Positions 28,508 through 37,500 of a stretch of DNA of 64,000 nucleotides are shown here, in pieces (the stretch's first letter is position 1; every line of letters starts with the position of its first letter). A program made the position numbers and the translations under genes. Location: positions 107,939 through 171,938 of the forward strand of contig NZ_LLYY01000009.1 in assembly GCF_001484965.1 (NCBI RefSeq), in the 5' to 3' direction. The notes beneath the pieces are model-generated. The model saw only the letters and a program-made list of their open reading frames with translations, was not told the DNA's origin and made no database searches. The DNA is from Shouchella shacheensis. Its GTDB lineage: Bacteria; Bacillota; Bacilli; Bacillales; Bacillaceae_D.

Positions 28508-29428
28508 TCAACTAGGCTTCTCCCCGCCTTCGCTCTCTTTGCTTTGCAATAGTTCCATTACTAGCGAGAGTATCGGAGTGTCCACACCCCTCCAATCCCC
28601 CTCACACACGAGAAAACCATAAATGCCGTCGATTTCCATTCGACGTCCTTCCTGTTTATCAGCAAGCATCGATGACGTGTTCGCTGCCGTAGATTGACAG
28701 ATTTGCTCTACATATTCCCAAAGCTCTTTTTGTTCGTTGGTTCTTTCAAGGACAGCGATCACTTCTAAAAACACGTCCTTCATTGCTCTGTTTAAATGAC
28801 CATTCTCAATAAGCGCTCCATTTTTCACATCGCAAAGGGCCGTTAATCCATTAATGCACGCATTGGCAACGAGCTTGTACTCAAGCATCCTTTTATAGGA
28901 AGGTTCCTCCTGATAAGGAAAGCACTCATTTGAAACTTGGTTCACGACATTGCGAAACTCCGTGCCGCCCCCTCGGTAAGGAGCCCAACGAATGTTTCCT
29001 ACTCCGTTCAACTGTATACTCACGTCGCTGATCCTGGTTACCCCGTGCTCTGTCGTGCCGAGGTTTAATTCTTGAACGCGCAGACGCTCCAGGTGAACGA
29101 GATGTCCCATTCCGTTTTGCAAAAAAAGCGTAGATCTAGCTCTCTCTAAGCAGAACGAGGCAACATCGAGAACCTCTGGTAGATGGTATGATTTTACAGC
29201 GACAATCATCAAGTCCGCCTCTTCTGCTTTATTGCTCCCCTTTATTTCTGAAGCCTTGACAGCGACACTCAATCGACGCTCCCCAAAGACGGCAATTCCT
29301 TCTTGATTCAGGGCCCTCGCCTGAGCTTGGCGACGTGTCCATACATGAACCTCCGCTCCCGCTTTCGCAAAAAAGGCTGCCACGGCCATTCCTACAGCGC
29401 CTGCACCAACAACTGCAACCTTCATCAT
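28508..29428 (-). CDS. panE: 2-dehydropantoate 2-reductase PanE
   Basis: NADPH-dependent reduction of ketopantoate to pantoate for CoA synthesis. N-terminal Rossmann motif VAVVGAGAVGMAVAAFF, IVAVKSYHLPEVLD with the catalytic-type lysine, and a C-terminal helical domain containing LVANACINGLTALCDV. 306 aa. Corresponds to ylbQ of B. subtilis; several PanE-like paralogues exist in Bacillaceae, so the physiological substrate is likely but not proven. Confidence 0.88.
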   Translation of the reverse strand: MMKVAVVGAGAVGMAVAAFFAKAGAEVHVWTRRQAQARALNQEGIAVFGERRLSVAVKASEIKGSNKAEEADLMIVAVKSYHLPEVLDVASFCLERARSTLFLQNGMGHLVHLERLRVQELNLGTTEHGVTRISDVSIQLNGVGNIRWAPYRGGGTEFRNVVNQVSNECFPYQEEPSYKRMLEYKLVANACINGLTALCDVKNGALIENGHLNRAMKDVFLEVIAVLERTNEQKELWEYVEQICQSTAANTSSMLADKQEGRRMEIDGIYGFLVCEGDWRGVDTPILSLVMELLQSKESEGGEKPS

Positions 29429-29510
29429 TCACCTACCTCCAACCTTCAAATTGAACTCCCCTAAGCGTATCACACTGTACCTGTGAGTGATTACGACAAC
29501 GTCCCATTTT

Positions 29511-29539
29511 TTGGTTTCGCTTTCAACCGTTTTTATAGT
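29511..29539 (+). promoter_or_regulatory. Candidate sigma-A promoter of ylbP
   Basis: TTGGTT and TATAGT separated by 17 bp, about 40 bp before the ylbP GTG. Confidence 0.45.
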
Positions 29540-29580
29540 AAAATAAGAGAGGAACACAGTTTTTTTGGGAGGAGATTCTT

Positions 29581-30093
29581 GTGGTAGATATCAACGTTGA
29601 GCGTTTGCTCATTAATTACAAAACATTAGAGGAGTTCCGCAACTTTCGGGAGTACGGGGCTGCCGAACTTTCCATGAAGGATGACCTGAACGAAAGCATT
29701 GTTGAAAATGATAGCGAGTCGCCCTTTTATGGCATTTATTTCGGAAAAAAATTGGTTGCGCGTATGAGCCTCTATCGATTTGACGGAAATTTTGACCGTT
29801 ACTTCGAGCCCGCGCAGGACTACCTTGAGCTCTGGAAACTTGAAGTTCTTGAGCCTTATCGCGGAAAAGAGTATGGTCGCGCGCTCGTTAATTTTGCGAA
29901 GAGCCTTGATCTCCCTATTAAAACAAATGCTAGACAAAGTACGGGCGAATTCTGGGCTAAGCTTGGCTTTGAGCCAGCAACGTACAACGAGTCCCGCGAC
30001 CGCGGCGAAAGTCCTTATATCTGGTTTCCAAAGGGTGTACAGGAACAGAAGCTTAACGAGGAGCCAACGCAGCCAGTCTCAAAAGAATCTTAA
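29581..30093 (+). CDS. ylbP: GNAT-family N-acetyltransferase YlbP
   Basis: Probable acetyl-CoA-dependent N-acetyltransferase of unknown substrate. It strongly resembles B. subtilis YlbP (VERLLINYKTLEEF, SPFYGIYFGKKLVARMSLY, LELWKLEVLEPYRGKEYGRA, the last being the acetyl-CoA loop). GTG 29581 is preceded by GGGAGGAG. 170 aa. Divergent from panE and followed by an A-B-B repeat block before its terminator. Confidence 0.88.
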   Translation: MVDINVERLLINYKTLEEFRNFREYGAAELSMKDDLNESIVENDSESPFYGIYFGKKLVARMSLYRFDGNFDRYFEPAQDYLELWKLEVLEPYRGKEYGRALVNFAKSLDLPIKTNARQSTGEFWAKLGFEPATYNESRDRGESPYIWFPKGVQEQKLNEEPTQPVSKES

Positions 30094-30096
30094 ACC

Positions 30097-30216
30097 GAAA
30101 AGTGCAGGCGGATTGCCTAGAAGCGAGGACTTCGGAAGGCCTGCACCAGAAAATCCCGAACTTGGATTTCGGGGCGGGACTGAAAAATCCCGAGCTTCTA
30201 TCCGCCGCAGCTAGAC
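30097..30216 (+). repeat. Form A structured repeat, copy 4
   Basis: GAAAAGTGCAGGCGGATTGC to CGCAGCTAGAC. The outer stem is GGCGGAT with ATCCGCC, a paired change from the usual GGCGGGT/ACCCGCC. Confidence 0.88.
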
Positions 30217-30221
30217 GTTTC

Positions 30222-30343
30222 GAAAGGCGGAGGCGCCCTGCACACGAGCGACAAGTTCTGGAGCGACGGCAGGATCAAGCCCGGTTTTGGCTTGATCTGG
30301 CGGCGTGAAGAAACCTCGAGCGAGTGGGCGCCGCAGCTAGACA
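30222..30343 (+). repeat. Form B structured repeat, tandem unit 1
   Basis: GAAAGGCGGAGGCGCCCTG to GCAGCTAGACA; hairpin TCAAGCC/GGCTTGA. Nearly identical to the next unit. Confidence 0.9.
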
Positions 30344-30347
30344 CTTC

Positions 30348-30469
30348 GAACGGCGGAGGCGCCCTGCACACGAGCGACAAGTTCTGGAGCGACGGCAGGG
30401 TCAAGCCCGGTTTTGGCTTGATCTGGCGGCGTGAAGAAACCTCGAGCGAGTGGGCGCCGCAGCTAGACA
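30348..30469 (+). repeat. Form B structured repeat, tandem unit 2
   Basis: Differs from unit 1 by only a few bases (AACGGCGGAGG start, AGGGTCAAG). Period of the pair is 126 bp. It ends exactly at the ylbP/rsfA terminator. Confidence 0.9.
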
Positions 30470-30498
30470 AAGAACCCGCATTTCTGCGGGTTCTTTGC
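30470..30498. terminator. Bidirectional terminator between ylbP and rsfA
   Basis: AAAGAACCCGCA pairs perfectly with TGCGGGTTCTTT around TTTC, between the converging ylbP and rsfA genes. Confidence 0.85.
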
Positions 30499-30505
30499 GT
30501 TGTTA

Positions 30506-31063
30506 TCATAAAGAGCCGCCTACGGAGGAGCCACCTTCGCCTGTTAGCTGGCGAGCCCTATCCATAATCTCTAGCAGCGATTTGTAGTCCGAGGCCATCA
30601 TGTTTTTCTCTTTTTTCACACGATCAAGCTGTTCCTTCAAAGCTTCGTTTTCTTTTTGCAAGCTTATGAGCTGCTCTTGCGAAACATGTTGATCCTTATA
30701 TTCTTGCAAGAACCCAATGACTTTCTCTAGAGTAAATCCCTCGCTCGAATCTTCCTCGTTCTTCGGTGTTTCTACAGCGTGAAGCACCGATTCTGGCTCA
30801 GGCCGGTCCACATTGGACGCTTTTGTGGTTTCTCGCTTCTTGGCTGTGCGCTTTTTCTTGGCGAGCGCTACTTCCGCATCATACTTCTTGCGGATGCTAG
30901 CATTCCAGCGAAAGCCACATGCTGCACTCGTGCGAGACAATTTTTCTGCAATCTCTTCAAAAGCCGCAAGCTGCGTGCTTCCTTGCCGTATGTGACGAAG
31001 AACAGCCTCCGCAAGCTGCAAATCTTCTTCCTCCGTCCACGCATCCTGGCGAGTAACAGTCAA
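30506..31063 (-). CDS. rsfA: Prespore-specific transcription factor RsfA family
   Basis: Regulator of sigma-F-dependent genes in the forespore of B. subtilis (YlbO). N-terminal SANT/Myb-like DNA-binding domain ([32 protein letters not shown]), basic linker ([13 protein letters not shown]) and a C-terminal coiled coil ([19 protein letters not shown]). TTG 31063-31061 follows GGAGGG, giving 185 aa. The family has several paralogues per genome, but the location next to rpmF matches ylbO. Confidence 0.88.
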   Translation of the reverse strand: MTVTRQDAWTEEEDLQLAEAVLRHIRQGSTQLAAFEEIAEKLSRTSAACGFRWNASIRKKYDAEVALAKKKRTAKKRETTKASNVDRPEPESVLHAVETPKNEEDSSEGFTLEKVIGFLQEYKDQHVSQEQLISLQKENEALKEQLDRVKKEKNMMASDYKSLLEIMDRARQLTGEGGSSVGGSL

Positions 31064-31177
31064 TGCAATCCCTCCTCGTGAATTAGTTCCGTGCTTCTAC
31101 CCTATGCGCATCATTTCACAGATAGACTTCATTCTATTAAAGAATGATGCCCGCGCTGCTACCTTTCTATTCACGTT

Positions 31178-31282
31178 TCTTGGAGAGAAGCGCAGATTTT
31201 GGAAGACCTGCTACTCGCAATCCCGATCTTGGATTTCAGGGCAGGACTGAAAAATCCCGTGCTTCTACTCGCCGGAGCTAGA
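31178..31282 (+). repeat. Form A structured repeat, 5'-truncated
   Basis: Begins within the unit (GGAGAGAAGCGCAGATTTTGG) and ends GGAGCTAGA; arms CCTGC/GCAGG present. Confidence 0.8.
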
Positions 31283-31288
31283 TATCTC

Positions 31289-31410
31289 GAAAGGCGTAGG
31301 CGCCCCGCACACGAGCGACAAGTTCTGGAGCGACGGCAGGATCAAGCCCGGTTTTGGCTTGATCTGGCGGCGTGAAGAAACCTCGAGCGAGTGGGCGCTG
31401 GAGCTAGACA
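31289..31410 (+). repeat. Form B structured repeat
   Basis: GAAAGGCGTAGGCGCCCCGC to GGAGCTAGACA; hairpin TCAAGCC/GGCTTGA. Confidence 0.88.
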
Positions 31411-31414
31411 ATAC

Positions 31415-31456
31415 CGAAAGGCGTAGGCAGGTTGCCCAGCCCGCCGCAGCTAGACA
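31415..31456 (+). repeat. Mini form A (ends only)
   Basis: About 42 bp holding the 5' end (GAAAGGCGTAGGCAGGTTGC) joined to the 3' end (CCGCCGCAGCTAGACA), with the whole hairpin interior missing. Confidence 0.75.
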
Positions 31457-31458
31457 AA

Positions 31459-31488
31459 GAAAAAGCAGAGAGCTAGGCTCTCTGCTTC
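31459..31488 (-). terminator. Intrinsic terminator after rpmF
   Basis: AAGCAGAGAG pairs with CTCTCTGCTT around CTAGG; eight bases past the rpmF stop. Confidence 0.85.
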
Positions 31489-31495
31489 ATCCGTA

Positions 31496-31669
31496 TTAGC
31501 TGCCGGATACGTTCTCACCTTTGTAAGACCCGCATTCTTTGCAGACACGGTGACTTAACTTGTACTCACCACAGTCTGGGCATTTTACCATACCTGGTAC
31601 TTCTAGTTTCAAGTGCGTACGGCGCTTGGCTTTTTTGGTTTTAGACGTTCTTCTAAATGGTACGGCCAT
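31496..31669 (-). CDS. rpmF: Ribosomal protein L32 (zinc form)
   Basis: 57-aa large-subunit protein: [19 protein letters not shown] start and two CXXC pairs (CPDC, CKEC) forming the zinc ribbon, so this is the C+ zinc-dependent paralogue. Preceded by AAGGAGGTG. Downstream of the YceD-family gene ylbN, the near-universal yceD-rpmF pairing. Confidence 0.97.
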   Translation of the reverse strand: MAVPFRRTSKTKKAKRRTHLKLEVPGMVKCPDCGEYKLSHRVCKECGSYKGENVSGS

Positions 31670-31709
31670 TCATTACACCTCCTTAAAAATTAACTAAACA
31701 GAGACGTCA

Positions 31710-32240
31710 TCATTTTTTCGTATCTTCATCAAGAAACTTTGCTAAGTCCGCAAGTCTTGGATCGACTTTAGCGGCTTTAGCTTCCTCTGTAACAAGCTCC
31801 CAGCCTTCACCCGTAGGTGGGGCCAACACTTCAGAGGGATTTGGATTTTCAGCAAACACTTGAATCGGAATTTCCAGAAGGATCCGTTCTTCGATGACAG
31901 GAAGAAGATCAATAACATCTCCCTCATACTCATACACATCTTCCGGCTCAAGATTCTCCGGTGGCTGTTCACCCCGCAAGACAAAATGTACACGTACGTC
32001 TGTATCAAAAGGCAAGCTCACATCCGCAAGCGTCCTTGCACAAGGAAGCGTTAGCGTCCCGCTCATCGCAAACGTAAACGAGAACACATTGCGCTTTGCC
32101 TCAATCTGTCCCTTTATATGAACATCCGACACGGCGCGAACGTCTTGATGCTCCTTCGCAAGTTGCTTAACACTCGCTACTTGATCAAAATTCATCGGTT
32201 CCTGACGTGCTGGAAGGAGCTGCTGCATCGTCCATTTCAT
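31710..32240 (-). CDS. ylbN: YceD/DUF177 family protein YlbN
   Basis: 176-aa DUF177 protein, linked by conserved context to large-subunit/23S rRNA accumulation in other organisms. Signatures CARTLADVSLPFD and EPEDVYEYEGDVIDLLPVIEE. The usual pair of cysteines is only partly retained (one in LPCARTL). ATG 32240 follows GAGGTGAT. Upstream of rpmF in the same transcript. Confidence 0.9.
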   Translation of the reverse strand: MKWTMQQLLPARQEPMNFDQVASVKQLAKEHQDVRAVSDVHIKGQIEAKRNVFSFTFAMSGTLTLPCARTLADVSLPFDTDVRVHFVLRGEQPPENLEPEDVYEYEGDVIDLLPVIEERILLEIPIQVFAENPNPSEVLAPPTGEGWELVTEEAKAAKVDPRLADLAKFLDEDTKK

Positions 32241-32407
32241 ATGTTATCACCTCATTCGGCAACAAAAGTTATTATAAAACCGCGCAAGGTGATTGTCAAC
32301 CTTTTTTCTTTACACGCAGTTGTCTATAATAGAAAGGAATTCGCCTTTTCACATTCTAGCATGTGTGAATTCGCCATGCAAAGTGGCAAGCTAAAGGAGG
32401 TTTTTCG

Positions 32408-33625
32408 ATGCAAGCGGTTGGTGTTGTCGTTGAGTACAACCCATTTCATAATGGCCATCTTCACCATGTAGCGTCTGCTCGCAAACAAAGTCAGGCTGAC
32501 GTGGTCATAGCTGTTATGAGTGGCTCTTTTTTACAGCGAGGGGAGCCGGCACTCCTCTCCAAATGGGCGCGAACGCGAATGGCCCTCGCTTCAGGAGTCG
32601 ACATTGTGATCGAGCTCCCATATGCGTACTCCGTCCAAAAAGCGGAGCGCTTTGCCGAAGGAGCGGTAAAGGCACTCGACGCGTTGGGGACTAGCAGTAT
32701 TAATTTTGGGAGCGAAGCCGGGGATATCGAGGCCTTTAAACAGCTCCTCACCTTTATGAAGACCCACCAAGACCCATATCATAACGCCGTAAGAACGTAT
32801 GTCAAGGAGGGAATCAGTTACCCAGCGGCTCAAGCCAAAGCCTTTCAATCTCTAAACCCAGACAGAAACTTGCTGGCTCTCAGTACACCCAACAATATTT
32901 TAGGCTACCACTATGTGAAAGCGCTCAATGATTTTAACTTACGCCCGAGCGCCACAACAACACCAAGAACACAGTCTGGCTACCATGACCTTTCTCTAGG
33001 TGTGGGGTCCATCGCTAGTGCTACGAGCATTCGCAAGGCCCTTATGGGAGAAAAAGATTTAAAAGCCATCGCCCGTGTTGTCCCAGAGAGTACATTGGCA
33101 GGCTTAGAAAGCTACGAAGCAGAGAACGGCCTGTTTCATACATGGGAAAACTACTTCCCTTACTTGCAGCACCGCGTCCTGACCGCAAGCTTAGCTGAAC
33201 TTGCCTCTGTCTATGAATGTGAAGAAGGTCTTGAATACCGCATGCGTGAAACGATAGCAGGCGCCGATTCATTCTCTTCTTGGATCAGCCAGTTAAAAAC
33301 CAAACGCTACACGCACACCCGTTTACAGCGTCTCATCACTCATTTGCTGACGAACACTACCAAAGAAGAGCTAGATACGATTCACAGTCAAAAGACACTG
33401 CCTTACGTTCGATTACTCGGGATGACAGCGGATGGAAAACGCTATTTAAACAAACAAAAAAAGAAGATGGAGATCCCTCTTATTAGTCGCCTTGCCAAAG
33501 TAGATGGACTCATGGGAAAACTTGACATTCGCAGCTCCCGGGTCTACTGCCTGGCCTTTCCAGCTAAGCTCGGCGCCCTACGAATGAAGGAAGAGTTCAG
33601 TACCACACCAATCCGGATGGAATAG
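32408..33625 (+). CDS. tmcAL: tRNA(Met) cytidine acetate ligase TmcAL (YlbM)
   Basis: Uses ATP and acetate to make N4-acetylcytidine at the elongator tRNA-Met wobble base. Nucleotidyltransferase-fold motif EYNPFHNGHLHHV near the N terminus, then VMSGSFLQRGEPAL, FGSEAGD and the SATSIRKAL motif. 405 aa; start preceded by AAAGGAGG. Divergent from ylbN, with a TATAAT-like element at 32325-32330. Confidence 0.93.
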   Translation: MQAVGVVVEYNPFHNGHLHHVASARKQSQADVVIAVMSGSFLQRGEPALLSKWARTRMALASGVDIVIELPYAYSVQKAERFAEGAVKALDALGTSSINFGSEAGDIEAFKQLLTFMKTHQDPYHNAVRTYVKEGISYPAAQAKAFQSLNPDRNLLALSTPNNILGYHYVKALNDFNLRPSATTTPRTQSGYHDLSLGVGSIASATSIRKALMGEKDLKAIARVVPESTLAGLESYEAENGLFHTWENYFPYLQHRVLTASLAELASVYECEEGLEYRMRETIAGADSFSSWISQLKTKRYTHTRLQRLITHLLTNTTKEELDTIHSQKTLPYVRLLGMTADGKRYLNKQKKKMEIPLISRLAKVDGLMGKLDIRSSRVYCLAFPAKLGALRMKEEFSTTPIRME

Positions 33626-33668
33626 AGGAACATTTCCTTCCATCCCCCTCTCCGTGAGCGAATACACT

Positions 33669-33788
33669 GAAAAGCGAAGGCGGGTTGCCCAAAAGCAAGA
33701 ATTTCGGAAGGCCTGAACTAGAAATCCCGGGTTTGGATTTCGGTTCAGGACTGAAAAATCTCGAGCTTTTACCCGCCGGAGCTAGACA
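33669..33788 (+). repeat. Form A structured repeat, copy 6
   Basis: GAAAAGCGAAGGCGGGTTGC to GGAGCTAGACA. The middle arm is CCTGAAC/GTTCAGG, a paired variant of CCTGAC/GTCAGG. It lies between converging tmcAL and ylbL. An A run and a weak hairpin with T5 (minus strand) follow. Confidence 0.88.
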
Positions 33789-33802
33789 CAAAAAGAGCTG
33801 AG

Positions 33803-34840
33803 TTATCCCTTCGGTTGCAGACTCTCTAAATAAGTAAGGGCTTCTGAAAGAGTGTCAATAGGGACAACGACCATATCTGTATCTATGTCTTCTGCCGCCT
33901 GCTTCGCCTCTTTATAATTGGAGTTGGCTGTCCCACCTTGATTGGGAACAAAAAAGAAATCGGCCTCTGCTTGGTCTGCAGCAAGTACTTTTTGACTGGC
34001 ACCGCCGATGGCCCCAACGTCCCCGTCCTCATTGATGGTTCCCGTACCAGCAATGTCATAGCCTTTGGTAATATCCCCCTCTAAAAGCTGGTTGTAAATC
34101 TCGAGAGAAAACATAAACCCGGCGGAAGGCCCACCAATCGCGCCCGCTGAAATTTCTACTTCTGGATCAAACGCAACCTCACGAGCGGTTACGGGTTCCG
34201 CAATGCCAACACCCACTCTTCCGGGCTCTGCCCCTTGTTCCTCAGGGAAAGGGGCAAAACCAAGCTCCTCCGTTCGAACCTCACCGCCTCGCTCAAACGT
34301 CACCGAAACCGTGTCGGCTTCTGTTTTCCCCGCTAACGCTTCCAGAAGTTCCTCTGCTGCCCGCACTGGCTCACCTTCGATTTCTTGTATCACGTCCCCT
34401 GCTTCGATCACGCCTTCTGCCGGCATATCTTCAAGAATTCTTGTGACAAAGACTCCGTTCGTCTCAATTACCACCTCGGCCCCAGCCGCATGGTACGCAG
34501 CAATTTGAGCATCTTCCTGAGAATTGGACATAAGTAGGACCTGTCTCTTTTCGTATTCTTCATCAGAAAGACCTGCCGGAACAGGATACAGTGTTCGGTA
34601 CGGACTAAATAACGACCACATCGCTAAGAAAGGGGTGGCTTTGGCGCTGGCGATAGTGGTGAGCATTAGTGTGCCTTCCTCGTCCTGATAGCCCCCTTCC
34701 ACTTCAATCATGCCTTCCAAACTTTCGGCCATCCCTGGCTGATTATAATAATAGGGAAGCTGTACAATGCTCATGACTACAAGTACTACCAGTAAGATCA
34801 GCCAGCGCTTCCATGGAAAGGTACGGCGCTTTTGTTCCAT
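33803..34840 (-). CDS. ylbL: PDZ-domain Lon-like serine protease YlbL
   Basis: Membrane-anchored SepM-type protease. N-terminal membrane helix (about 12-30), extracytoplasmic PDZ domain (GVFVTRILEDMPAEGVIEAG, about 130-200) and an S16 Lon-type catalytic domain with Ser in GGPSAGFMFSLE and Lys in GGASQKVLAA forming the Ser-Lys dyad. B. subtilis YlbL is implicated in release from SOS division arrest. 345 aa; starts just after the ylbK stop behind GGAGG. Confidence 0.92.
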   Translation of the reverse strand: MEQKRRTFPWKRWLILLVVLVVMSIVQLPYYYNQPGMAESLEGMIEVEGGYQDEEGTLMLTTIASAKATPFLAMWSLFSPYRTLYPVPAGLSDEEYEKRQVLLMSNSQEDAQIAAYHAAGAEVVIETNGVFVTRILEDMPAEGVIEAGDVIQEIEGEPVRAAEELLEALAGKTEADTVSVTFERGGEVRTEELGFAPFPEEQGAEPGRVGVGIAEPVTAREVAFDPEVEISAGAIGGPSAGFMFSLEIYNQLLEGDITKGYDIAGTGTINEDGDVGAIGGASQKVLAADQAEADFFFVPNQGGTANSNYKEAKQAAEDIDTDMVVVPIDTLSEALTYLESLQPKG

Positions 34841-34843
34841 TAG

Positions 34844-35641
34844 CTACCTCCAGTGTTTTAACATCGTTTGTATGCGAGGAATCTCTTTCTTGCATGCTTG
34901 TTCCCCTTGTATGATTAGCGCTTCGGCCTCGGAAAAATCAAGAGGGGCTGACGATTTAAGGATCGGCCGAATCATCACGTCACACTGCAGCTCCTGCGCT
35001 CGAGAAAGTTCGCGCCCCATAATATCCATAGTCTGCATGACAACTTCATATGTAGACGGCGTTTGCAGCTCCGTGCGAAAAAAAGAGACGTCAACGGCTA
35101 TGACAAGTTCTGCCCCCATGTTTTTAACCACAGTTACAGGGACACGGTCAATCACTCCCCCGTCTACGAGTATACGGCCATCCTTTGTATGAACAGGGAC
35201 GAATATGCCTGGAATCGATAGACTTGCCCGAACGGCCTCAGCAACATCTCCTCGTTCGAAAATGACGCGCTCTCCCTTTTTTAAATCCGTGGCCACAACA
35301 GCCACTGGCCGCTTTAGCTCCTCCAGCTTCGATTTTTTGGCGAGCAAGCGAATAAGGGTCTCTATTTTTTTGCCAGCGACAAAGCCTTGCTTGGACATGG
35401 TGAAATCCAAATAATACTTTTTACGAAAAAGCGTCGCGAACCGTTCCATCGTCTCAACGGAATGTCCGACTCCATACATGGAAGCGACAAGGGCGCCCAT
35501 GCTACTACCTGCTAGACAGTCAATCGGAATTCCTGCTTCTTCAAGCGCGCGAATGACGCCGATATGCGCAAACCCGCGCGCACCACCAGAACCGAGCGCT
35601 AGTCCAATAGTAGGTCGCTTGCCATCCACTTCTTCCCACAC
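34844..35641 (-). CDS. ylbK: Patatin-like phospholipase YlbK
   Basis: Cytoplasmic acyl hydrolase family. Oxyanion motif GSGGARGFAHIGV, nucleophile elbow GSSMG (serine about residue 44) and the catalytic aspartate in DGGVIDRVPV give a complete Ser-Asp dyad. Substrate unknown. 265 aa. The GTG at 35641 has a poorly spaced AGGGA; the in-frame GTG codons just downstream are possible alternatives. Confidence 0.9.
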   Translation of the reverse strand: MWEEVDGKRPTIGLALGSGGARGFAHIGVIRALEEAGIPIDCLAGSSMGALVASMYGVGHSVETMERFATLFRKKYYLDFTMSKQGFVAGKKIETLIRLLAKKSKLEELKRPVAVVATDLKKGERVIFERGDVAEAVRASLSIPGIFVPVHTKDGRILVDGGVIDRVPVTVVKNMGAELVIAVDVSFFRTELQTPSTYEVVMQTMDIMGRELSRAQELQCDVMIRPILKSSAPLDFSEAEALIIQGEQACKKEIPRIQTMLKHWR

Positions 35642-35728
35642 TCCCTATTTTACGGCTTACACGTCTCGCTTTCAATCTTATGGTCTAATCAAAAGCGTTA
35701 TACGTATATTTATAGGGACAGGCAGAAA

Positions 35729-35849
35729 GAAAGGTGGAGGCGGGTTGAGCAGAAGCGAGGATTTTGGAAGGCCTGACAAAGAAATCCCAAACTTGGATTT
35801 CGCGTCAGGCCTGAAAAATCCCGAGCTTCTACCCGCCGCAGCTGGATCA
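35729..35849 (+). repeat. Form A structured repeat (ABAB array, unit 1)
   Basis: GAAAGGTGGAGGCGGGTTG to CAGCTGGATCA. Stems GGCGGGT/ACCCGCC, CCTGAC/GTCAGG and GAAATCC/GGATTTC are all intact; the 3' end reads CTGGATC instead of CTAGAC. Confidence 0.9.
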
Positions 35850-35850
35850 G

Positions 35851-35972
35851 GAAAAGCGGAGGCGCCCTGCTCACGAGCGACAAGTTCTGGAGCGACGGCA
35901 GATCAAGTCCGCCCTTGACTTGAACTGGCGGCGTGAAGAAACCTCGAGCGAGTGGGCGCCGCAGCTGGATCA
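35851..35972 (+). repeat. Form B structured repeat (ABAB array, unit 2)
   Basis: GAAAAGCGGAGGCGCCCTGC to CAGCTGGATCA; outer GGCGCCC/GGGCGCC and inner TCAAGTC/GACTTGA stems. Confidence 0.9.
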
Positions 35973-35973
35973 A

Positions 35974-36095
35974 GAAAGGCGGAGGCGAGTCGACTAGAAG
36001 CGAGGATTTTGGAAGGCCTGACAAAAGAAATCCCGAACTTGAATTTCGTGTCAGGGCTGAAAAATCCCGAGCTTCTACCCGCCGTAGCTGGATCA
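35974..36095 (+). repeat. Form A structured repeat (ABAB array, unit 3)
   Basis: GAAAGGCGGAGGCGAGTCG to TAGCTGGATCA; middle arm CCTGAC/GTCAGG. Confidence 0.9.
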
Positions 36096-36096
36096 G

Positions 36097-36216
36097 GAAA
36101 GGCGGAGGCGCCGCTCACGAGCGACAAGTTCTGGAACGACGGCAGATCAAGTCCGCCCTTGACTTGAACTGGCGGCGTGAAGAAACCTCGAGCGAGTGGG
36201 TGCCGCAGCTAGATCA
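36097..36216 (+). repeat. Form B structured repeat (ABAB array, unit 4)
   Basis: GAAAGGCGGAGGCGCCGC to GCAGCTAGATCA; inner TCAAGTC/GACTTGA. The array fills most of the 35642-36264 gap in front of ylbJ; no gene is visible there. Confidence 0.9.
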
Positions 36217-36264
36217 AAAAACCTACCCCCAACTGACATTTTGTAAAAAGGAGACGGCCCTCGT

Positions 36265-37500
36265 ATGTCAAACACTCAACACGCTTCTTTATTTAAGACC
36301 GCCGTTCTCGCAAGCGGCGCGATTATTCTTGCAGGTTCCTTAATGCTCTTTCCAAAAGAAGCACTTGAAGCCTCGACTAGAGGACTAACGATGTGGTGGG
36401 AGGTCGTCTTTCCTTCCTTGCTGCCCTTCTTTATCGTCTCTGAACTCCTTATTGGCTTTGGCGTTGTTTCGTTTTTAGGTGCTTTGCTGGAACCCTTGAT
36501 GCGTCCGCTGTTTCGAGTGCCCGGGATTGGCGGGTTTGTGTGGGCGATGGGACTCGCAAGTGGCAATCCTGCGGGCGCTAAGCTAGCGGCACGAATGAGG
36601 CAGGAGAACCGCGTCACGCGAATTGAAGGAGAGCGGCTGGCGGCCTTTACGAACTCATCCAACCCTCTATTTATTTTCGGAGCGATTGCGGTTGGCTTCT
36701 TTCACGATCCCGCTCTTGGTTTTTTGCTTGCCATCTCTCATTACGCGGCCAATATTTTGGTGGGCCTTTGCATGCGGTTTTACGGCAACGATCGGACACA
36801 AAGGGAAGCGCGCCGAAAAGGCACGCAAAAAAGAGCATCCTTTAAAGAGGCCCTTTCCTTGCTGCACCAAGAGCGTATTAAGGACGGACGCTCAATTGGC
36901 ATCCTTCTGGGCGACGCCGTTCGCTCTTCCATTCAAACACTTCTTCTGATCGGAGGCTTCATCATTCTGTTTGCCGTGCTAAACAAACTTTTGGAAATTA
37001 TTGGTATTATTGGTTTCGTCAGCCTTTTTCTTGGAGCTGTTCTTAGTCTTCTCGGACTTTCGGAAGCGCTCGCCGAACCGATGCTCGCCGGGCTTTTTGA
37101 AATTACGATTGGCGCACAGCTTATTAGCGATACCGAGAATGCCTCTCTTCTTGCCAAAACCGTGATCGTTTCCTTCATCCTTGCGTTTGGAGGGTTCTCA
37201 ATCCAAGCACAAGTGGCAAGCATTCTTGCCGAGACAGACATTCGCTTTCGCCCATTTTTTCTGGCTCGATTGTTGCACGGTGTGTTCGCTGCGTCACTTG
37301 CGTTTCTTTTATTTCATCCATTATATGCAAGACATCAAGCGACAGAGACAACGACTGGCTCAGCGTTTCCAGAACCACTCTTTCCATTTGGCACCTACGG
37401 CTGGTCCTTTCTCTCTAGCTACGGTTCAACCATCACGTTTGTCGCGTTAGTCACCTTTGTAGTGTTAACAGCGAGGAAGGCCTATAGACATGCTCACTGA
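36265..37500 (+). CDS. ylbJ: Sporulation integral membrane protein YlbJ
   Basis: Polytopic protein (about ten helices, 411 aa) of the nucleoside-recognition/gate family. In B. subtilis it is sigma-E controlled and needed for heat-resistant spores. Recognisable pieces: [37 protein letters not shown] and [20 protein letters not shown]. Start ATG follows AAAAGGAG. Its stop overlaps the converging coaD stop by seven bases, so no terminator fits between them. Confidence 0.94.
   Translation: MSNTQHASLFKTAVLASGAIILAGSLMLFPKEALEASTRGLTMWWEVVFPSLLPFFIVSELLIGFGVVSFLGALLEPLMRPLFRVPGIGGFVWAMGLASGNPAGAKLAARMRQENRVTRIEGERLAAFTNSSNPLFIFGAIAVGFFHDPALGFLLAISHYAANILVGLCMRFYGNDRTQREARRKGTQKRASFKEALSLLHQERIKDGRSIGILLGDAVRSSIQTLLLIGGFIILFAVLNKLLEIIGIIGFVSLFLGAVLSLLGLSEALAEPMLAGLFEITIGAQLISDTENASLLAKTVIVSFILAFGGFSIQAQVASILAETDIRFRPFFLARLLHGVFAASLAFLLFHPLYARHQATETTTGSAFPEPLFPFGTYGWSFLSSYGSTITFVALVTFVVLTARKAYRHAH

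Noticed and set aside
29780..30308. Plus-strand open frames reading out of the ylbP end into the repeats
   Set aside because: They overlap ylbP in another frame and then translate form A and B repeats; no ribosome site. Similar peptides (GLKNPELL-type) arise at every form A copy.
35478..36343. Plus- and minus-strand open frames of 70-146 codons across the ABAB array
   Set aside because: Coding potential comes from the GC-rich structured repeats; frames are not conserved between copies.
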